From Rhodospirillales bacterium (GTDB taxonomy: Bacteria; Pseudomonadota; Alphaproteobacteria; Micavibrionales; Micavibrionaceae): DNA of 64,000 bases. Both the position numbers and the translations under genes were made by a program. The notes beneath the pieces were generated by a model. That model did not search any database, was not told the DNA's origin, and was given only the letters and a program-made list of their open reading frames with translations. Below, piece by piece: positions 16,657 to 24,857 of this stretch; the stretch's first letter is position 1, and each line of letters opens with the position of its first letter. The stretch covers positions 620,001 to 684,000 of the forward strand of contig JACKJA010000002.1 in the NCBI GenBank assembly GCA_020638175.1. Reading direction: 5' to 3'.

Positions 16657-17298
16657 ATGATAAAAGGATACCAAATAAGGGCGGCCCGTGCGCTCATAGA
16701 CTGGTCACTAAAGGATGTTGAGACAGCCTGTGGCATTACAGGTCAGACTGTTTCCAACTATGAAGTTGGGCGCAGCACCTTGAATGCAGCCAACCTCGAA
16801 AAGCTTATCCAATGCTTTGAAAAAGAGGGCGTTGAGTTCACCGACAAAGGCGTTCAGCTCAAGGGAACGCCGATTTATTATCATGACAGCCCCACATGGT
16901 ATCTGGATTTGCTGGACGATGCCTATCATACGGTTGTTGACAGTGAGCACCCGGAAATCCTGATCGAGAATGTCGATGACAAGAAATCACCCCCAGCCGT
17001 TATCAAAAAAATGAAGAAAATCAGGGACAGTGGCGTGAATTTCAAGATGACGGCCCCGGAAGGCGAAACTTTTCTTTTGGCCCCGTCGTCCTGCTATCGC
17101 TTCATACCAGCGGCTTACTTTAAAAACTGGGTGGTGATGCTGTTTGGCAATAAGGCGGCTTTTTCCATCAACAACGAAACGAGATGCATGGTGATAGAGG
17201 ATGAAAATATGGTCAATGCCATGCGCAACCGGTTCAATCTGCTCTGGGAAATCCTGCCGGAGCTAAAAATAGAAAGCACAGCGCATGAACGAATATAA
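16657..17298 (+). CDS. XRE-family transcriptional regulator
   Basis: Residues 4-60 form a Cro/C1-type helix-turn-helix (LKDVETACGITGQTVSNYEVGRST split over two helices), followed by a domain of about 150 residues of unknown fold. The gene overlaps the cyclodipeptide synthase gene by 14 bases, so the pair is one operon. Matching inverted repeats in the upstream region suggest that it controls itself and the divergent small genes. The C-terminal domain may sense a ligand such as the cyclodipeptide, which is inference. The ribosome site AAGGGG is 9 bases before ATG. Confidence 0.8.
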   Translation: MIKGYQIRAARALIDWSLKDVETACGITGQTVSNYEVGRSTLNAANLEKLIQCFEKEGVEFTDKGVQLKGTPIYYHDSPTWYLDLLDDAYHTVVDSEHPEILIENVDDKKSPPAVIKKMKKIRDSGVNFKMTAPEGETFLLAPSSCYRFIPAAYFKNWVVMLFGNKAAFSINNETRCMVIEDENMVNAMRNRFNLLWEILPELKIESTAHERI

Positions 17299-17896
17299 AG
17301 TCAAAATCCTGAAACCCAACAACTGGCGTAAATACCCGGTCGGTCGGCTGGATATATCGGTTGGCATGCCCAACCACGAAGATCGTAAATTCAGTGCTAC
17401 AATGGCATGGGCACAACGACGATTCAAACATGTCATTGTTTCGGTAGCTGATACCCTGCAACGCCATAACTATATGGCGGAAGGTATGGATCAAGAAACC
17501 GCCTATACACATTCTTATGATGCGGGGACGGCATGGATTGAACGTCATCAGGAACATTTGCAAAATGCCACTGTTATCCGCTGGGATCAACGACTGACAC
17601 ATCCGCTTTACATGCAATATATGAAGCGAACCCTCGATCACTTAATGGAAAACCCGCTCTTTCAGCAAAGTTTACAGGATGAAGCACTTGGCTACACCGC
17701 CCGTAAAGGACTGGCCATGACGGAGGACCGGATCAATTATCTGTTAGAAGAAATCGCTGTTTTTGATCTGCTGTTCAAAATCGAACCGGCGGCTGATGTT
17801 TACCCCGGCTCTATCCTGCCGTTCTGGGAACATGACATTTACAAGCCCAAAGCCGCCTTCACCCGGATTGATTTCACGCGGAAGATAGCAGCTTAA
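17285..17896 (+). CDS. tRNA-dependent cyclodipeptide synthase, XYP type
   Basis: The 203-residue protein aligns by eye with AlbC. The nucleophile serine S25 in LDISVGMPN corresponds to AlbC Ser37 in GIS; MAWAQRRFKHVIVSVAD corresponds to the LLQWAGQRF region; Y152 and E156 in NYLLEEIAVF correspond to Tyr178 and Glu182; Y173-P174 in DVYPG corresponds to positions 202-203. Position 40 is Met and 203 is Pro, which places it in the XYP rather than the NYH subfamily. Such enzymes condense two aminoacyl-tRNAs to a cyclodipeptide. It is somewhat shorter than most members. Amino acid specificity cannot be read from the sequence. The overlap with the XRE gene implies coupled expression. Confidence 0.82.
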   Translation: MNEYKVKILKPNNWRKYPVGRLDISVGMPNHEDRKFSATMAWAQRRFKHVIVSVADTLQRHNYMAEGMDQETAYTHSYDAGTAWIERHQEHLQNATVIRWDQRLTHPLYMQYMKRTLDHLMENPLFQQSLQDEALGYTARKGLAMTEDRINYLLEEIAVFDLLFKIEPAADVYPGSILPFWEHDIYKPKAAFTRIDFTRKIAA

Positions 17897-17907
17897 TACT
17901 CGTTTAT

Positions 17908-17926
17908 CGTTACCTCTGCGTTACCT
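17908..17926. repeat. Internal arm-type repeat upstream of the integrase
   Basis: CGTTACCT at 17908-17915 and 17919-17926, the same pair as at 473 and 27257. The next bases (TGCCCAATAACCG, CCCTGTCCT, and AGATACTTGTTGAT near 18008) also recur near the left end of the island in a different order. No 10-base core is found here. It is either an integrase autoregulation site or the relic of the end of an older element. The rest of 17897-18103 is an AT-rich leader for the integrase. Confidence 0.55.
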
Positions 17927-18103
17927 CGGCCTGCCCAATAACCGTGGGTCGCTGCTTTCTTGCCCTGTCCTGTCACGTCCCGCACGTTCCTGAAAAATAT
18001 AGATATTACAGATACTTGTTGATCTTTTGAGCAATTCCGAGATAAAGGAATCGCCTTAACAACAATTTAGAAATGTTACCTGGACCACAGGTTCAAAAGA
18101 ACG

Positions 18104-19306
18104 ATGGCGATACATAAGAGACTAACAGACACGGGGCTGACCAAATTGAAGCCCCCGGAAACAGGGACCGTGGAATACGCAGACACGGTGGTGAAGAAGC
18201 TTTATCTGCGCCACAGCGCCACGGACGTGAAATCATGGCGATTTGCCTATCGCTTCGGCGGTCAGCAGCGACGCATGACATTGGGCCGTTATCCTGAAAT
18301 CAGCCTGACTCAGGCCCGCAAGATGGTTATGAAGGGCAAGGAGGAAGTGGCCATTGGCCTTGATCCGTGCGTGTTGCAAAAAGAAAAGATCATGAAACAG
18401 CTCGAACAGGAAGCGCTCGGCGTCACTGTTGAAGACATCTATCATGAATTTTTTGAAAAACACGCCCGCAAAAACCGGCAATGGAAAGAAACGAAACATG
18501 TGTTCACAGCCTACATCCTGCCCGCGATGGGGAACATGTCTGCACAAAAAATCAGGCGAAGGGACGTGATGAAACTGCTCGACGAGCGTAAAAATTCCAA
18601 AGGCCCAAGCTCGGCAAACAAAACGCTGGTCGGTCTTCGCAGGATGTATAGCTGGGCCATCGAACAGGGGAAGCTGGAATTTAATCCGTGCAGCAATATT
18701 AAAAAGCCCGTGCCCATTCAGGAGCGAGAACGCGTCCTGAACAGGAAGGAAATTTTGGCGTTCTGGCGGGCCTGTGACCGGCTGGGCTATCCATACGGTC
18801 CGCTGTGCCAGCTTTTGCTGCTCACCGGCCAGCGCCGCAGCGAAATCGCCAAGCTCAAAAAGAGCTATATTGACCTCGACGACAAAATCATCCGCATCCC
18901 GGCCAGCAACGTGAAGGCCAAACGAGAACAGCATGTGCCTTTGTCAGGCCTCGCCGTCGATATTTTAAAAAGCTTGCCACATTTCGCCGGGCCGTTCATC
19001 TTCACGACCTGTTTTGGTCAAAAGCCGGTTGACGGCTTCGGCAAGGCCAAAAGCAAATTCGAGGGGCTGTTTGATGCCGAGGACTGGCGTTACCACGATC
19101 TAAGACGGACCTGCGCCACAGGGATGGCGGAAATGGGGGTGCCATTGCACACGATCAGCCGCGTCCTGAATCATGCCGAAGGCGGCGTGACCAAGATTTA
19201 TGCTCGGCATTCTTATTTGAATGAAAAGCGTGAAGCGCTTAATCTGTGGGCAGGACACGTTCAAAACATATTGAAAAGCAATGAAACAGACTATGAGTCA
19301 TTATAA
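18104..19306 (+). CDS. int: P4-like tyrosine recombinase (integrase)
   Basis: The 400-residue protein has the N-terminal DUF4102-like domain (LTDTGLTKLKPPETG, TLGRYPEISLTQAR), a core-binding SAM-like domain and a catalytic domain with R244 in TGQRRSEI, H331 and R334 in YHDLRRTCATG, H357 in LNHAEGG and the nucleophile Y366 in KIYARHSY. P4-like integrases insert elements in tRNA genes, which fits the split tRNA-Trp. Unusually the gene is in the middle of the island rather than at an end, although an att-like region with arm repeats lies directly upstream. It overlaps the next frame by 26 bases. Confidence 0.95.
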   Translation: MAIHKRLTDTGLTKLKPPETGTVEYADTVVKKLYLRHSATDVKSWRFAYRFGGQQRRMTLGRYPEISLTQARKMVMKGKEEVAIGLDPCVLQKEKIMKQLEQEALGVTVEDIYHEFFEKHARKNRQWKETKHVFTAYILPAMGNMSAQKIRRRDVMKLLDERKNSKGPSSANKTLVGLRRMYSWAIEQGKLEFNPCSNIKKPVPIQERERVLNRKEILAFWRACDRLGYPYGPLCQLLLLTGQRRSEIAKLKKSYIDLDDKIIRIPASNVKAKREQHVPLSGLAVDILKSLPHFAGPFIFTTCFGQKPVDGFGKAKSKFEGLFDAEDWRYHDLRRTCATGMAEMGVPLHTISRVLNHAEGGVTKIYARHSYLNEKREALNLWAGHVQNILKSNETDYESL

Positions 19307-19835
19307 AGATTTTCAGAATATTAAAACAATAGATGACATTGTTTCTGTCTTAACGAAATACCATCCTGAATTGGAGTCACATAAGGAAGATTTGGAAACA
19401 GTAATTGTAAATATTATTGAAATAATAACACAGTATGATTCTCGTTTGGTCGCTCCTAGGATAGCGCATATTAAGGAAAGAAAGAGCGCGCAATCAAAAA
19501 AAGATGGGCTACGAAAATTGGCCAAGAAAGTTAGATCAGAGGGGCTGGACGAGATTGCCGATCAGATTGACCTTAAAGAATCAGAACAGGAAATTCCCAA
19601 ATCTGCGCAAGGGAACAAAGAACAAAAGGCCATGCGATTAGTTGCCGAACAAATGAAAATGCTATGGGTCGATGTGCTAGGACACGATAAATTCTACTAT
19701 GATGATGGAAACAAAGACGAAAATTGGGCAGCGCCTCTCATCGACGATATGATTCAGACCATCCTAAAAGGTCAAAAAATCACGGGCCTCAAGACAGCGC
19801 TTTCCAAGATAAGAGACTCAAGAAGAGTCAAGTAA
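19281..19835 (+). CDS. Hypothetical protein following the integrase
   Basis: The 184-residue frame begins inside the end of the integrase gene (ATG 19281 or 19293). It is charged and helical, with HPELESHKEDLETVIVNIIEI split over the first helices, a Lys-rich middle and a C-terminal segment LWVDVLGHDKFYYDDG. I do not recognise it. Overlap with int suggests co-expression and a role in the biology of the element. There is no signal peptide or membrane segment. Confidence 0.6.
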   Translation: MKQTMSHYKDFQNIKTIDDIVSVLTKYHPELESHKEDLETVIVNIIEIITQYDSRLVAPRIAHIKERKSAQSKKDGLRKLAKKVRSEGLDEIADQIDLKESEQEIPKSAQGNKEQKAMRLVAEQMKMLWVDVLGHDKFYYDDGNKDENWAAPLIDDMIQTILKGQKITGLKTALSKIRDSRRVK

Positions 19836-19949
19836 ATTTTACAAAAATATTTCGTCAGAAAATTACGACGAAATATGCTCAGGCGCTTTTATTGCCAAGG
19901 AAATCACCTTCTCTTAACAATTCCCCATTCCACAGATTGGAGGGGAATA

Positions 19950-20225
19950 ATGAACGACGATCAAACACTACCAAAGCTAGAGAAAAAACAGGGAACTGTC
20001 GCTCCTTCTTTTTCACAGAGCAACATTCAGCTTATCAGCTTTGACGACGTTCAGAGCATCATCCCTCTGTCTAAATCCAGAATATACGCCTTGATAAAGG
20101 CTAGGAAATTTCCACCGCCCGTGAAGATCGGTGAACATCGTGCCTGTTGGATCAGACACGAAATCACCGCCTACAGGGACGAGCGGATTGCTGCTCGCCA
20201 ACCATGGGAAGGAGGTGATACATGA
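19950..20225 (+). CDS. AlpA-like excisionase/regulator
   Basis: ATG 19950 follows GGAGGGG by 4 bases, giving 91 residues; the longer frame from 19875 is not needed. The MerR/excisionase-like HTH is ISFDDVQSIIPLSKSRIYAL followed by FPPPVKIGEHRACWIRHEI and a short helix, typical of AlpA proteins that accompany P4-type integrases and activate excision. It sits between int and the primase, the usual place. A hairpin follows at 20263-20291. Confidence 0.85.
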   Translation: MNDDQTLPKLEKKQGTVAPSFSQSNIQLISFDDVQSIIPLSKSRIYALIKARKFPPPVKIGEHRACWIRHEITAYRDERIAARQPWEGGDT

Positions 20226-20262
20226 AATAACATCATAATTATTTTTGATCCATAAAACTAAG

Positions 20263-20291
20263 GGAGGGAAGGGTAATCCACTCTTCCCTCC
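20263..20291 (+). terminator. Hairpin between the AlpA-like gene and the primase gene
   Basis: GGAGGGAAG at 20263-20271 pairs with CTTCCCTCC at 20283-20291 with an 11-base loop. It lacks a T-run, so it may be a weak terminator, an attenuator or an mRNA-stabilising element. Confidence 0.4.
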
Positions 20292-20377
20292 TATTTCAAG
20301 CAACAATTTCGAAACGAACCAACCCGTTTTTTGAAAGAGAAACGGCACGGAGGATTTTTATCTAAACCAAGGGACTT

Positions 20378-23074
20378 ATGAAAATGACAAATGATGAAAA
20401 TAAAACTGAAAACAAACCCATCGACCACATCACCATTTTGCGCTGCCGAGAGCCGGGCAAGAAGGCTGTGAAAGAATGGACGGTGCAAGAGGACGGCACG
20501 ATTGAAAAAGTGTCGTTCAACGCCGGGAAAATCTTTATGCGAGAGAGAGAACCAGTTTCATCCCTCGACGACACGCACAATGTTCTAAAAAATCTGGCTT
20601 TGGCGCAGGAAAAATTTGTGATCCGTGCCGAACCAAAGGATGGAGCACAAAGCGCAGCTGCTCGCCGTATACATGGTGACGGCGCGGCCTTTGAGCAAAA
20701 AGATCGATACTGGCTAACCCTCGATATGGACAAGATCAACTGTCCTGCACACATCGACCCGGCGAAAAACCCGGAAGAAGCCGCTGAATGGGTCAGGAGC
20801 ATGTTGCCGCCGCCCTTCAACACGACAGCTTGCATCTTCAAGTTTTCTTCCAGCCAGAACGTTCCACCCAAAAAAGGAGGGAAATCGCCATCAAAAATCT
20901 CTGTTCATCTTTGGTATTGGTGTGACAGGGCCGTTTCTGAACAGGAATGGAAGCGCTTTTTTAAAGCCCATCCATGCCCTGTCGATCAGGCGCTTTTTTC
21001 GCCGGTGCAAATCCACTACACAGCAGACCCGGTTTTCAACGGGATGGATGATCCTTTGCCCAAACGACTGGGTATCTTGAAAGGAGACACGCCCGTCCTG
21101 CACGTGCCACCAATCCCTGATGAATCTGTGCAAAAACCCCGTGAACGCGTCGATAAAGTCCCGTCTGTTCCTGAAGACGACATAAGCAAGGCCATAGACA
21201 TGCTTTTGCCCTATTATGATGAAGGAGGGCGTGACCGGTTCGCCGGGGCCATAGCCGGGGCTTTATATCGCGGGGGCTGGCCAGCGGACGAAACCGCTGA
21301 TTTTGTCTACAGGCTGGCTGATGCTGCTGGCGATGAAGAAGCCCAGAGCCGGTTTGACAGCGCCCTGAGGATTTGTGACGCCATCGACAATAACCGCCCG
21401 GCGCAGGGTATTCCAACGCTTCGTGATGAATTTGAAATCGAGGATTTGGAAAAAATACTGGCGCTGCTCGGTGTCGGCAAACCTGACATTGCTGCCAAAA
21501 TCGTCGATTTGTCCAAATCCAGCACAGCCGCGGAAATTGAAAATGTAGTGAAAGGCCTCTTGCCTCTCCCTGTGTCTGAACAGGAAATTTATATCGAAGA
21601 GATTAAAAAACAGACCGGGCAAAGCAAAGGGGCCATTAACAGGATTTTCAATGCTCTGCGTCGGGAAGAAACCCTTCAATCCTCGCTGGATCACGCCGTT
21701 TTGCTGGTTTCCATGCTGATGCAGCAAGACTATGGCGGCGGGCGCTTTTTCCTGCGGACCATAGACGGCAATTTCTGGCTCTACAATGGGACGCATTGGG
21801 AAACTGAAACAGAAGATTCAATTAAAAAGCGTCTAATCCCCATTGCCAACGAACTATATGTGCCGGGCAGCACCCCAAGCGTTTCCGCTATGGTCAACGC
21901 CGCCCTCAACCTGCTAGAAGGGCAGGCTTTCAGACGCGGTGATCCTCTAAGGCTGAACAGCGCCCCGCTGCCCATTTTGAATTGTCGCAATGGCGAGCTC
22001 TGGTTCGACGAGGGAGGCAATCCGTCCTTCCGTCCCCATGCGCCGGAAAGCTTCCTTCGCCACTGCCTTGACGTTGACTATGATCCTGAAGCCACATCAC
22101 CCCAATTTGACAAGGCCATCAGGGACATATTCAGCAAAAGCTATGACCCGGAGGAAATGTGTCGGCATATGCTGGAAATCATGGCCTACATTTGCCAGCC
22201 ATGGCGAAAGATTCCCGTGATCCTGCTCCTCCACGGCAGTGGAAGCAACGGTAAAACCAGCTTGGTGAAAATTCTGGAAAACTTTCTCGGCACAGGTCAC
22301 TACATGGCAGACCGCCTGAACGAAGTCGAAGACAAGCCTTTTAAAATCGGGGCGCTCGACGGCAAACTCATGCTTGTCGATGATGACGTCGATGCAGGGG
22401 CTTACCTGCCGGACGGGTTTTTGAAAAAGATCAGCGAGGAAAAAACCATGACCGGGCAGCATAAACATAAACCGCTGTTCGAGTTCAAATGCCGGGCTGT
22501 TCCTGTCATGCTAGCTAACCACTATCCTTCGATAAAAGACTTGTCCGAGGGCCTGAGAAGGCGCTTGCTGGTCGTGCCGTTTCAGCGCCAGTTTACGAAA
22601 GACGAGATCATTCCGGGGCTATTCGAAGACATATGGGCAAAAGAGGCGTCAGGCATCCTGAATCAAATCATTGCGGCGTTCCAGCGACTGAAAGAACGCG
22701 GGCGTTTTGATGAGCCAAAGGATTGCCTTGACGCAAAAACGGCTTGGATTACCCGGTCGAATGTGCTGGTCACGTTTATCGAAGAAGCATGTCTTCAAGG
22801 CCCTGAACAAAATCAGGCGATTTCAGATTTCTACAGCCTGTTCAAGGAATACTGCGAAAAAACAGGGGTCCGCAATATACCCACGCGTCAGGGCGTTAAA
22901 AACCGTCTTGAAAATATGGGATATGACTTGACGATCCTGAACGGCCTTAGAGTGGTGCGCGGGCTTTACTGCCCAGAGTTCGGTGATGTTTGCGAAGAGG
23001 TCAATGAGGTCAGCGACGCCGAAGCCTCGGAGCTTCCCGAGTGCTCTATCATCGAGCAGGAACTAAACTCCTGA
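20378..23074 (+). CDS. P4-type primase/helicase replication protein
   Basis: The 898-residue protein has an N-terminal archaeo-eukaryotic-primase-like region (YWLTLDMDKINC with the metal-binding Asp pair, then KISVHLWYW) and a C-terminal D5/superfamily 3 helicase with Walker A HGSGSNGKTS near residue 620, Walker B MLVDDDVDAG near 667 and an arginine-finger region EGLRRRLLVVPF. A C-terminal winged-helix domain follows. Such proteins start replication of satellites and plasmids after excision. It is transcribed with the AlpA-like gene and ends at a strong terminator. ATG 20378 and 20384 are both possible starts. Confidence 0.9.
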   Translation: MKMTNDENKTENKPIDHITILRCREPGKKAVKEWTVQEDGTIEKVSFNAGKIFMREREPVSSLDDTHNVLKNLALAQEKFVIRAEPKDGAQSAAARRIHGDGAAFEQKDRYWLTLDMDKINCPAHIDPAKNPEEAAEWVRSMLPPPFNTTACIFKFSSSQNVPPKKGGKSPSKISVHLWYWCDRAVSEQEWKRFFKAHPCPVDQALFSPVQIHYTADPVFNGMDDPLPKRLGILKGDTPVLHVPPIPDESVQKPRERVDKVPSVPEDDISKAIDMLLPYYDEGGRDRFAGAIAGALYRGGWPADETADFVYRLADAAGDEEAQSRFDSALRICDAIDNNRPAQGIPTLRDEFEIEDLEKILALLGVGKPDIAAKIVDLSKSSTAAEIENVVKGLLPLPVSEQEIYIEEIKKQTGQSKGAINRIFNALRREETLQSSLDHAVLLVSMLMQQDYGGGRFFLRTIDGNFWLYNGTHWETETEDSIKKRLIPIANELYVPGSTPSVSAMVNAALNLLEGQAFRRGDPLRLNSAPLPILNCRNGELWFDEGGNPSFRPHAPESFLRHCLDVDYDPEATSPQFDKAIRDIFSKSYDPEEMCRHMLEIMAYICQPWRKIPVILLLHGSGSNGKTSLVKILENFLGTGHYMADRLNEVEDKPFKIGALDGKLMLVDDDVDAGAYLPDGFLKKISEEKTMTGQHKHKPLFEFKCRAVPVMLANHYPSIKDLSEGLRRRLLVVPFQRQFTKDEIIPGLFEDIWAKEASGILNQIIAAFQRLKERGRFDEPKDCLDAKTAWITRSNVLVTFIEEACLQGPEQNQAISDFYSLFKEYCEKTGVRNIPTRQGVKNRLENMGYDLTILNGLRVVRGLYCPEFGDVCEEVNEVSDAEASELPECSIIEQELNS

Positions 23075-23201
23075 CCCGTCAGTAGGTGGTGAAAAGTGGT
23101 GTTTTTTTCACAAAGTTATTTATGAATGAAAAATTTTTCAGGAAATATTTCCTATAGAATAATTTAGTTGTTCGAAAAAAGCCACTTTTGGCCACTGGAA
23201 G

Positions 23202-23237
23202 CAGACCCGCGTTCACCCGAAACGCGGGTCTGTTTTT
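23202..23237 (+). terminator. Strong rho-independent terminator after the primase gene
   Basis: CAGACCCGCGTT (23202-23213) and AACGCGGGTCTG (23221-23232) form a perfect 12-base-pair stem with a 7-base loop, followed by TTTTT. Confidence 0.85.
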
Positions 23238-23503
23238 GCTCAAACCGTTGACCGGCCACAGACCGCACACCGTTTCCACAACACCCATTCCGCTGACCGG
23301 GTAACGCAGAGGGTTCGTTTGACCAAAATAAAGCCCATACAGGCCGTTTTCAGCCCGGAAGCACATCACCCGTCAACCTCCCTCCCCCCGTATCACGGGG
23401 TCCCCTAGACAGAAAAACTGACGGGTTGTTCTCCTCGCCCAGAGTATCATCAGCCACAGCAATCTTTCACAAGGCAATCAGGGGGTTCTGAACGAACACA
23501 GGT
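23238..23503. other. Gene-free stretch with repeated ACCCGTCA boxes, a candidate origin
   Basis: ACCCGTCA occurs at 23074-23081 and 23368-23375 and inverted at 23419-23426. A palindrome CCCCGT-ATC-ACGGGG is at 23386-23400. GGTAACGCAGAGG at 23300-23312 is an exact 13-base match, inverted, to part of the integrase arm repeat. Position beside the replication protein gene fits an origin or a regulatory region. No gene is seen. Confidence 0.35.
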
Positions 23504-23983
23504 CTACATGGTTATTGCGGAACGAAAAAGCGCAATCGCTTCGCCGCTTGTATCGACGGTTTGTTCTTCGCCATCGTGGGCTTTGATTTTGTATTGCACC
23601 GGGCTTTCTTCGTCGTGCTGGAACACGGCCAGATAGGACGACCTTTTCCATGACGGGTGTCGGTAGGAAAAATAATATTCGGCAAGCTCCTCGCCGTTCA
23701 TCATGGGACCGCCGACCTTGACGCCGTTCTCAACCTTATTGTCCTCCCACTTGCTCCAGCCGTTTTCTTCGGCAATCTCGGTGGTGATCTGGAACACCTT
23801 GTCTCTTATCGGCTTTATGAAGCGCTTGGAATAGGAACGAGAGTCAATTTCTTTAAGCGCCTCCTTCGCGGCGGCTAGAACGTCCTCATGCCCAAGGCGC
23901 TCGGCATTAGCATAGAGGTTTTCCAATTCCTCCCGGCTGTATTTATCCTGTTTGATGTTTTCGATAATTTTTTCATTCATCAT
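23504..23983 (-). CDS. Hypothetical protein coupled to the PD-(D/E)XK-like gene
   Basis: ATG 23983 overlaps the TGA of the upstream gene by one base, so translation is coupled; ATG 23980 is the alternative. The protein of about 159 residues is charged: an N-terminal helical part (SREELENLYANAERLGHEDV), a middle with NGWSKWEDNKVENG and a C-terminal part with DEESPVQYKI. No family is recognised. Its place in a two-gene unit under C-protein-like operators makes it a partner of the nuclease-like protein, perhaps a second subunit or an antidote. Confidence 0.6.
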   Translation of the reverse strand: MMNEKIIENIKQDKYSREELENLYANAERLGHEDVLAAAKEALKEIDSRSYSKRFIKPIRDKVFQITTEIAEENGWSKWEDNKVENGVKVGGPMMNGEELAEYYFSYRHPSWKRSSYLAVFQHDEESPVQYKIKAHDGEEQTVDTSGEAIALFRSAITM

Positions 23984-24498
23984 CACGCCCCTTTTTCCAA
24001 AATCTTCCATGCATCTTTATATTGTTCCCACCGTTTGCCCATGCCCTTGTGCGGTGCTGATGGCGTCTTATCGCCTTTGAAATCAAGAGCGCGGTGATTT
24101 GTCTTTTTGCGCGGGCTTCCGTCTTTTTTAGGGTGTTGGAGCCACTCCTCATTGGCTGTCCGCAGCGTTTCATCGACAACAGTGCTCGGAACAAGATAAA
24201 ACGCCAGCGGTTCTTCGCCTTCCATCAGGACGATAGCCACGAAGTCACCGTCATCATCGGCAGAGAGATCATTAAAAGCGCTCCCATGGCTCTTGACTGT
24301 GTACTGGATCATATGCCCTGACGTAGTTTTCACGCGCAGACAAACCCGCCGCCGTCCCTTCACAGCGAACAGGTCATAGGCAGCAGCATTGGCAATGTTG
24401 GCGTTGAAATTGCCGACCATCCAGCCGCGCTTTAAAAGCTCGCGTTCTACTGCAAGCTCCCCAAGCCGACCGACCATTTGCGCTGATAATTTTGTCAT
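23983..24498 (-). CDS. PD-(D/E)XK nuclease-like protein
   Basis: The N-terminal 100 residues show the nuclease-fold pattern: GRLGELAVERELLKRGW with a helix Glu, NAAAYDLFAVKG with the strand Asp, and CLRVKTTSG with the xxK strand. A strand VAIVLMEGEEPLAFYLV follows, as in restriction-endonuclease-like proteins that bind or cut DNA. The C-terminal 70 residues are Lys-rich. It is divergent from an XRE regulator of the restriction-controller type, with two palindromic operators between. No methyltransferase gene is nearby, so it may be a solitary nuclease, a nicking accessory or a binding protein. Confidence 0.65.
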   Translation of the reverse strand: MTKLSAQMVGRLGELAVERELLKRGWMVGNFNANIANAAAYDLFAVKGRRRVCLRVKTTSGHMIQYTVKSHGSAFNDLSADDDGDFVAIVLMEGEEPLAFYLVPSTVVDETLRTANEEWLQHPKKDGSPRKKTNHRALDFKGDKTPSAPHKGMGKRWEQYKDAWKILEKGA

Positions 24499-24509
24499 GA
24501 CCCGACACA

Positions 24510-24593
24510 GTGTAGTTACAGGTAGTCTACACGCCTATACCGGGGCGCTGCAAGATGATTGTTACAGGTCGTCTGTAGACGGTTAGTCTACAG
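24510..24593. promoter_or_regulatory. Paired palindromic operators of the C-protein-like regulator
   Basis: CTGTAGAC-GGTTA-GTCTACAG at 24573-24593 is a perfect 8-base inverted repeat. A second, weaker one is GTGTAG (24510-24515) with CTACAC (24527-24532). Both contain the common stretch GTTACAGGT-GTCT. They lie between the divergent nuclease-like and regulator genes, as C-boxes do in controlled restriction systems. Confidence 0.75.
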
Positions 24594-24610
24594 TGTCGCT
24601 TGCTGTCCGT

Positions 24611-24826
24611 ATGAATGTTTACGAGCAGTTGGCGACAAAAATCAGGAAATTAAGAAACGAGCGCGAGTGGTCACAAGAAGAACTTGCGGATCGTGCAGGC
24701 CTGCATCGTACCTATATCAGCCACATTGAGAACGGCAAGCGCGAAATCTCCGTTGAGACCCTGTGCAAAATAGCCAAAGGGTTTGAGATAACAGCCTCGG
24801 AGTTGATGGAAGCGATTAGTTTGTAG
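24611..24826 (+). CDS. XRE regulator resembling restriction controller (C) proteins
   Basis: The 71-residue protein from ATG 24611 is almost entirely a helix-turn-helix: KIRKLRNEREWSQEELADRA, then HRTYISHIENGKREIS and a final helix. Length and sequence are typical of C proteins that time the expression of restriction endonucleases. There is no clear ribosome site, and its expected promoter lies in the operator region, so a leaderless or short-leader transcript is possible. The GTG at 24593 falls in the operator and is less likely as start. It is divergent from the nuclease-like gene. Confidence 0.82.
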   Translation: MNVYEQLATKIRKLRNEREWSQEELADRAGLHRTYISHIENGKREISVETLCKIAKGFEITASELMEAISL

Positions 24827-24857
24827 CCGGACCACAGAAAATTGTCGTCAATGAAAG

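Noticed and set aside
17897..18103. A third attachment core next to the integrase
   Set aside because: The arm repeat is present but GGTTTTGGAG or its complement is not, so no second att core can be claimed.
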